Shown one piece after another: positions 5,447 through 8,792 of a stretch of 8,792 nucleotides of DNA; position 1 is the first letter of the stretch; every line of letters starts with the position of its first letter. This DNA is from an uncultured Methanobrevibacter sp. (lineage in GTDB: Archaea > Methanobacteriota > Methanobacteria > Methanobacteriales > Methanobacteriaceae), in assembly GCA_946611495.1 (NCBI GenBank), contig CAMODR010000037.1, positions 1-8,792 on the forward strand, written 5' to 3'. Under the pieces are notes generated by a model. It did no database searches. It saw only the letters and a program-made list of their open reading frames with translations, and was not told the origin of the DNA. The translations under genes and the position numbers were made by a program.

Positions 5447-5506
5447 ATAAAAATAGTTTTTTTAATGGGGAGTATTTTAATTATTTTGTTATAAAAATAG
5501 TTTTTT
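5447..5506. repeat. Direct repeat ATAAAAATAGTTTTTT in the convergent spacer
   Basis: ATAAAAATAGTTTTTT occurs at 5447-5462 and again at 5491-5506, 44 bases apart, in the non-coding gap between the convergent ATPase and thiD genes. It is probably AT-rich drift or a small duplication; no function is assigned. Confidence 0.35.
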
Positions 5507-5552
5507 CTAAATAATTTTTAATTATTTTATCAATTATTCAAATACTTTTTTT

Positions 5553-6356
5553 TTAAATAATGTCCAAATTACTATTAAAATTAGGATTTAAAGTGCCAAA
5601 TCTTCCATTTTTAACTGATTCGTAAATGAACTTGGTGGACTTTTCTATGATTTTATTTAAGTCATCTGGATTATTTGGATTAAAATTAGGATTTCTATTA
5701 TCTTCTATAACTAAATTAGCACAGATTGAGGCAGATAAGCTACATCCAGTGCCATGAAGATTATCTGTTTTAATTAGCTCTTGCTTTAATATGGTGATTT
5801 CATCGTTCTCTTTGGTGTAGATAATATTGTTTCCCTCTAAATGTCCTCCTGTAATCATTACATTGCAATCTTTTCCTATTTTATAAGCAGCCTCTTTTCC
5901 ATCTTCTATGCTTTCAATTTTCATATTGGCTAACTTTTCAGCTTCGGAAACATTTGGTGTTACTATCAATGAATCTTTGAGAAGATATTTCTTAAGGGAA
6001 TTGGCCATTTCCTCTTTAGCAAGTATGCCTCCAGCACTTGCCACCATCACTGGATCTACAACTAATTGTAAATCATATTCTTTGACCTTTTTACTTACAA
6101 GTTGGATGATTTCCTTTGAGTATAATAGGCCTGTCTTTGAGTATTTGATAGTATACTCATCAAATATTGAATCTATTTGTTGTGAGATATATGAGGTATC
6201 AATTGCTTGAATGGAAAACACTTTTTTAGGATTTTGTGCAGTGAGTGCAGTAATTACAGAACATGGATGAACTCCATGGGCTGCCATAGTCTTGATGTCT
6301 GTACTTATTCCAGCTCCTCCTGAAGGGTCAAATCCAGCTATTGATAATCCTATCAT
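5553..6356 (-). CDS. thiD: Hydroxymethylpyrimidine/phosphomethylpyrimidine kinase
   Basis: A 267-residue ribokinase-fold kinase that phosphorylates HMP and HMP-phosphate to HMP-diphosphate for thiamine synthesis. Visible motifs are AGFDPSGGAGISTDIKT (7-23) at the substrate site, VVDPVMVASAGG (99-110), IVTPNVSEAEKLA (131-143), MITGGHLEG (167-175) and the anion-hole motif NLHGTGCSLSA (199-209). The length is that of single-domain ThiD, so the ThiN domain fused to ThiD in many archaea is absent. The start ATG at 6356 follows AAGTGAT with 3 nt spacing. A stretch rich in Asn and Pro (219-230, NRNPNFNPNNPDD region) and a second NPNFN near the end (257-261) are unusual. It lies 78 bases downstream of cofC and is probably co-transcribed. 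A related pyridoxal-kinase activity cannot be excluded. Confidence 0.88.
   Translation of the reverse strand: MIGLSIAGFDPSGGAGISTDIKTMAAHGVHPCSVITALTAQNPKKVFSIQAIDTSYISQQIDSIFDEYTIKYSKTGLLYSKEIIQLVSKKVKEYDLQLVVDPVMVASAGGILAKEEMANSLKKYLLKDSLIVTPNVSEAEKLANMKIESIEDGKEAAYKIGKDCNVMITGGHLEGNNIIYTKENDEITILKQELIKTDNLHGTGCSLSASICANLVIEDNRNPNFNPNNPDDLNKIIEKSTKFIYESVKNGRFGTLNPNFNSNLDII
5574..5694 (-). repeat. 16-bp direct repeat inside thiD
   Basis: ATTAAAATTAGGATTT (plus strand) is found exactly at 5574-5589 and 5679-5694. The copies are 105 bases apart, so they are in the same codon phase, and both encode Asn-Pro-Asn-Phe-Asn in ThiD. Confidence 0.7.
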
Positions 6357-6403
6357 GATATCACTTTAACATAAATATTTTTTTATGGGCAATTTTAATT
6401 TTG

Positions 6404-6440
6404 TATTTTTATTCTATTTTTTATTCTATTTTTTTTATTC
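6404..6440. repeat. Three tandem TATTTTTATTC-type units over the cofC stop
   Basis: On the plus strand, units of 11, 12 and 14 bases (TATTTTTATTC, TATTTTTTATTC, TATTTTTTTTATTC) follow each other directly, differing only in T-run length. On the minus strand they overlap the cofC stop codon (6437-6435). They look like slippage products. Confidence 0.6.
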
Positions 6441-7139
6441 TCGAGTAACTTTCAATCTCTCATGGCCATGTATAGACTCCACTTTAATTCCAAGTGATTC
6501 TAAGTACTTTTTAGTTTCTGTTCCATTTCCATGAATCATAATTTCCCCAAGGTCTTCAGTTGTATTCACATCTAAAGCCATATAAAATGAATCATGAACA
6601 AGAGGAGCCAATTTCTTCTTTTCAGCTTCCTCTATATGCTTTTTGAAACTGAACTCACCAAATTGCATATCAATTGCCAATGGTTTAGTGATGAGAGTGT
6701 TTGTTCCTCCACCTTTTGATGGAACAATAATGAAGTCCAAGTTTTTAGATTGGTCAATAAGGAGCTTTATATTGGTTTTTCCAATTAATGGAATGTCTGA
6801 AGGCAATATTATTACTTTTCTTGTTTTCTTTCTAGACCATTTCATAGCCTGTTTTAGAGCCAGGTTTAATCCGCTGTTATCAGATGCCTTTTGCACTTTT
6901 GATTTCTTATGGTCTTCCTCAATAATTGTGGTAAGTTCAAGCTCTTCTGCATAAGCCAAGACTTCTTCATCCTTGCTTATGATTAATATTTTATCTACGA
7001 TTGGCTTGAGTGTATTTGTAATGTCTTTTAGCATGGCTTTTAAGAGATTCTTTCTCTCTTCTGGAGATAAAAAAGGTGATAATCTTGTTTTAGCATTTGC
7101 AAATTGACTTACAGGAATTATTGCATAGATCTTATCCAT
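6435..7139 (-). CDS. cofC: 2-phospho-L-lactate guanylyltransferase
   Basis: A 234-residue nucleotidyltransferase that joins GTP with 2-phospho-L-lactate to make LPPG, the activated precursor that CofD transfers to Fo in coenzyme F420 synthesis. Motifs are IIPVSQFANAKTRLSPFLSP (7-26) with the NTP-binding K17 and R19, SGLNLALKQA (89-98), VIILPSDIPLI (109-119) with the metal-binding aspartate, SKGGGTNTLI (141-150), FGEFSFKKH (160-168) and ALDVNTTEDL (188-197). About 35 further residues follow the last motif. The ATG at 7139 is preferred: the in-frame GTG at 7148 belongs to the ribosome-binding site GAGTGAT. It is transcribed after proS but behind a terminator, and is followed by thiD. Soluble cytoplasmic enzyme. 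Confidence 0.93.
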   Translation of the reverse strand: MDKIYAIIPVSQFANAKTRLSPFLSPEERKNLLKAMLKDITNTLKPIVDKILIISKDEEVLAYAEELELTTIIEEDHKKSKVQKASDNSGLNLALKQAMKWSRKKTRKVIILPSDIPLIGKTNIKLLIDQSKNLDFIIVPSKGGGTNTLITKPLAIDMQFGEFSFKKHIEEAEKKKLAPLVHDSFYMALDVNTTEDLGEIMIHGNGTETKKYLESLGIKVESIHGHERLKVTRE

Positions 7140-7170
7140 ATAAATCACTCATTGAATTATTTTTGCTTTT

Positions 7171-7198
7171 TTTGATGATTCTATTTTTTTTCATCAAA
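7171..7198 (-). promoter_or_regulatory. Inverted repeat in the cofC leader
   Basis: TTTGATGA (7171-7178) and TCATCAAA (7191-7198) form an 8-bp perfect inverted repeat with a 12-base spacer, about 32 bases before the cofC start. It overlaps or directly follows a weak TATA candidate (TTTAAAAATTT on the minus strand, around 7206-7196), so it could be an operator or a leader hairpin. Confidence 0.35.
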
Positions 7199-7222
7199 TT
7201 TTTAAAGTCCTAATTTCTTTGT

Positions 7223-7272
7223 TAAATTTTTTTAAATAAAAATAAGAGGATTTTATAATTTGTATAAAATCC
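7223..7272 (-). terminator. proS terminator
   Basis: On the minus strand a perfect 10-bp stem (GGATTTTATA / TATAAAATCC, positions 7272-7263 and 7257-7248, 5-base loop) is followed by TCTTATTTTTATTT. This separates proS from the cofC-thiD unit. Confidence 0.7.
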
Positions 7273-7322
7273 ATTAATTTAATATGTTTTTGCTATTAAT
7301 TTAATATGTTTTTGCCATTAAT
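7273..7322 (-). repeat. 22-bp tandem duplication across the proS stop codon
   Basis: A 22-bp unit beginning ATTAATTTAATATG (plus strand) occurs at 7273-7294 and 7295-7316 with a single C/T difference in the last base, and the first six bases occur a third time at 7317-7322. The gene-proximal copy contains the proS stop codon (7303-7301) and the last codons; the distal copy lies just beyond the stop. Confidence 0.9.
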
Positions 7323-8707
7323 GCAAGATGTTTTGCAGGTTTTCCACAGTGTGGGCAAATCTTATCAGTTTCTATGTCTTCCTCTTGGATTCCAAGAATA
7401 TCAACATCAGTTTCTTCTTCTATTGCTTTACCGCACTCTTCATCTCCACACCAATAGAATTTGATGACTTTTCCATCATTGATTATGTCTGAGACATTTT
7501 CAAGGCTGTCTACTGTAACAATGGACTCCTCTTGTTTTGCCCAAGCATTGGTTTTAAGGTTTTCTTCCACTTCTTGAAGGAGACTTGCAACATGTTCTGC
7601 CACATCTTCATCTAAGCTGATTTCAATCTTTTCACCAGTGTCTCTTCTTCCAAGAATTGCAACATTGTTTTTCAAGTCTCTTGGGCCTAATTCAAATCTG
7701 ATAGGAGTTCCTTTCAATTCCCAGTCAAAGAATTTCTTTCCTGGTCTTAAGTCTCTGGTGTCCATTTGTACACGAATGCCTTTTGCTTCAAGGGATGCCT
7801 TAATCTCTTCACATTTGGCCATTACCTCTTCAGCGCCATCCTTGAATATGATAGGAATAATAGTAATTTGCTTTGGAGAGATTTCAGGAGGTAACTTAAG
7901 TCCTTTTTCATCTCCATGAGCTGCAATTGCTGCTGCAATTACTCTGTCTGAGATTCCATAACAGGTTTGATAAGCGTATTCGTGGTTTCCTTCCTTATTT
8001 TCAAAGGTGATTTCAAAGGTTTTTGCAAATGTTTGGCCTAAATTATGGACTGTACCAATTTGCAATGTCTTTCCATCAGGCATTACAGTGTCAAATGCCA
8101 TTGTGTATTCTGCTCCAGGGAACTTATCCCATACTGGCCTTTTGCTGATTAGGTAAGCAATTCCAAGACCGTCGAAGAATTTTTTATATAGTTCAATTCC
8201 AGTTTCGACTTGTTCTGCAGCTTCTTCAGCACTTGAATGGACTGTATGAGCTTCTGCAAAGGTAGTAATTTCTCTTACTCTAATGAGAGGTCTTGTATGT
8301 TTAGTTTCATATCTGAAAGTATTTACCACTTGGTATTGTTTTATAGGAAGGTCAATGTGTGATCTTACCCATAAGGAAAACATAGGATACATTGCAGTTT
8401 CACTGGTTGGCCTAATTGCCAATTTTTCATTCAATTCCTTTTGTCCGCCATGGGTAACCCAGTAAACTTCATCTTCAAATCCTTTTACATGGATTCCTTC
8501 CTTTGCAAGTTCCTCTTCAGGGATAAGGAGAGGATATAATACCTCATCATGCTCATCATCTAACAAATCTCTAAAGATGTCTAAGGTAGCTCTTCTGATT
8601 TGGAATCCGTATGGAAGCCATACGCTCATACCTTTAATAGGGTATCTAGAGTCTATAATTTCTGCATTTTCTAAAATATCATGAAACCATTCGCTAAAAT
8701 TCTCCAC
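7301..8707 (-). CDS. proS: Prolyl-tRNA synthetase (archaeal/eukaryotic type)
   Basis: A 468-residue class II aminoacyl-tRNA synthetase that charges tRNA-Pro. It shows the proline-site motif RPTSE (99-103), motif 2 [16 protein letters not shown] (131-146), the [14 protein letters not shown] segment (218-231), motif 3 [13 protein letters not shown] (251-263), an anticodon-binding domain starting around ITIIPIIF (281-288) and [17 protein letters not shown], and a C-terminal zinc-binding domain with C420, C425, C451 and C454. The protein ends in the family-typical aromatic tyrosine (AKTY). It lacks the bacterial editing insertion, as expected for the short archaeal type. The GTG start at 8707 is set by GGTGAT at 8716-8711 on the minus strand; an overlapping ATG is out of frame. 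It has its own terminator, and its stop codon lies in a 22-bp tandem duplication. Confidence 0.96.
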   Translation of the reverse strand: MENFSEWFHDILENAEIIDSRYPIKGMSVWLPYGFQIRRATLDIFRDLLDDEHDEVLYPLLIPEEELAKEGIHVKGFEDEVYWVTHGGQKELNEKLAIRPTSETAMYPMFSLWVRSHIDLPIKQYQVVNTFRYETKHTRPLIRVREITTFAEAHTVHSSAEEAAEQVETGIELYKKFFDGLGIAYLISKRPVWDKFPGAEYTMAFDTVMPDGKTLQIGTVHNLGQTFAKTFEITFENKEGNHEYAYQTCYGISDRVIAAAIAAHGDEKGLKLPPEISPKQITIIPIIFKDGAEEVMAKCEEIKASLEAKGIRVQMDTRDLRPGKKFFDWELKGTPIRFELGPRDLKNNVAILGRRDTGEKIEISLDEDVAEHVASLLQEVEENLKTNAWAKQEESIVTVDSLENVSDIINDGKVIKFYWCGDEECGKAIEEETDVDILGIQEEDIETDKICPHCGKPAKHLALMAKTY

Positions 8708-8750
8708 ATTATCACCATAATTAATAAATATAATCTTTGAATAAATATGT

Positions 8751-8763
8751 TGTTTAAATAATA
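8751..8763 (-). promoter_or_regulatory. TATA-box candidate for proS
   Basis: TATTATTTAAACA on the minus strand is centred near 8757, would give a start around 8731 and a leader of about 24 nt carrying the GGTGAT site at 8716-8711. The surrounding DNA is so AT-rich that the exact element is uncertain. Confidence 0.3.
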
Positions 8764-8792
8764 AATTAAATTAAATTTTTGAATACTATGAA

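Noticed and set aside
32..7139. F420 biosynthesis island made of the CofE-like gene and cofC
   Set aside because: The two genes are more than 5 kb apart, separated by plus-strand genes and terminators, and the CofE-like gene is not a proven F420 ligase.
7638..8465. Plus-strand frames of 60 to 93 codons within proS
   Set aside because: They are antisense to a clear prolyl-tRNA synthetase and show no start signals or domains.

Overview
The window looks like a chromosomal segment of a methanogenic archaeon of the order Methanobacteriales, most likely Methanobrevibacter or a close relative. The reasons are a very AT-rich sequence, an archaeal-type prolyl-tRNA synthetase, a coenzyme F420 biosynthesis gene (cofC), TATA-type promoters, oligo-T terminators, and ribosome-binding sites of the form (A/G)GTGAT that match the 3' end of archaeal 16S rRNA. 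The genus is an inference; no rRNA gene is present to prove it.

Layout. (1) 32-1216, minus strand: a 394-residue protein of the coenzyme F420-0:L-glutamate ligase superfamily, clearly longer than classical CofE, with its own TATA promoter and terminator. (2) 1217-1537: a pyrimidine-rich low-complexity spacer. (3) 1538-1921, plus strand: a 127-residue zinc-ribbon plus helix-turn-helix protein that resembles only the N-terminal part of IS1595-family transposases. Its TATA box lies so close to the ATG that the mRNA is probably leaderless. (4) 1922-2484: about 560 bases of AT-rich non-coding DNA with a palindrome and a possible short transcript unit. (5) 2494-5292, plus strand: a complete NitT/TauT (SsuABC-like) ABC importer. 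The membrane-anchored substrate-binding protein has its own promoter and a strong terminator. A structured 313-base spacer with repeats follows, then the permease and ATPase genes, which end in two consecutive hairpins. (6) 5553-8707, minus strand: proS, cofC and thiD, read in that order toward the importer. proS ends in its own terminator, so cofC-thiD is probably a separate unit.

How the genes may work together. The ABC genes form one importer for a small organic solute; the substrate cannot be read from sequence. The binding protein is of the NMT1/THI5-like fold class, which includes pyrimidine (thiamine precursor) binders as well as sulfonate, taurine and nitrate binders. thiD, an HMP(-P) kinase, lies next door but is convergent, so a thiamine-precursor role is only a hypothesis. 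cofC belongs to F420 synthesis, the central hydride carrier of methanogens; the CofE-like protein at the left edge is of the same superfamily as the F420 glutamate ligase, but its reaction is unknown.

The most noteworthy observations are the stand-alone transposase-derived DNA-binding protein with a leaderless promoter, the repeat-bearing leader between the binding protein and permease, the long CofE-like paralogue, and a near-perfect 22-bp tandem duplication that straddles the proS stop codon. In several genes the Shine-Dalgarno sequence contains an in-frame GTG that would mislead automatic start calling. I see no convincing novel defence or mobile system.
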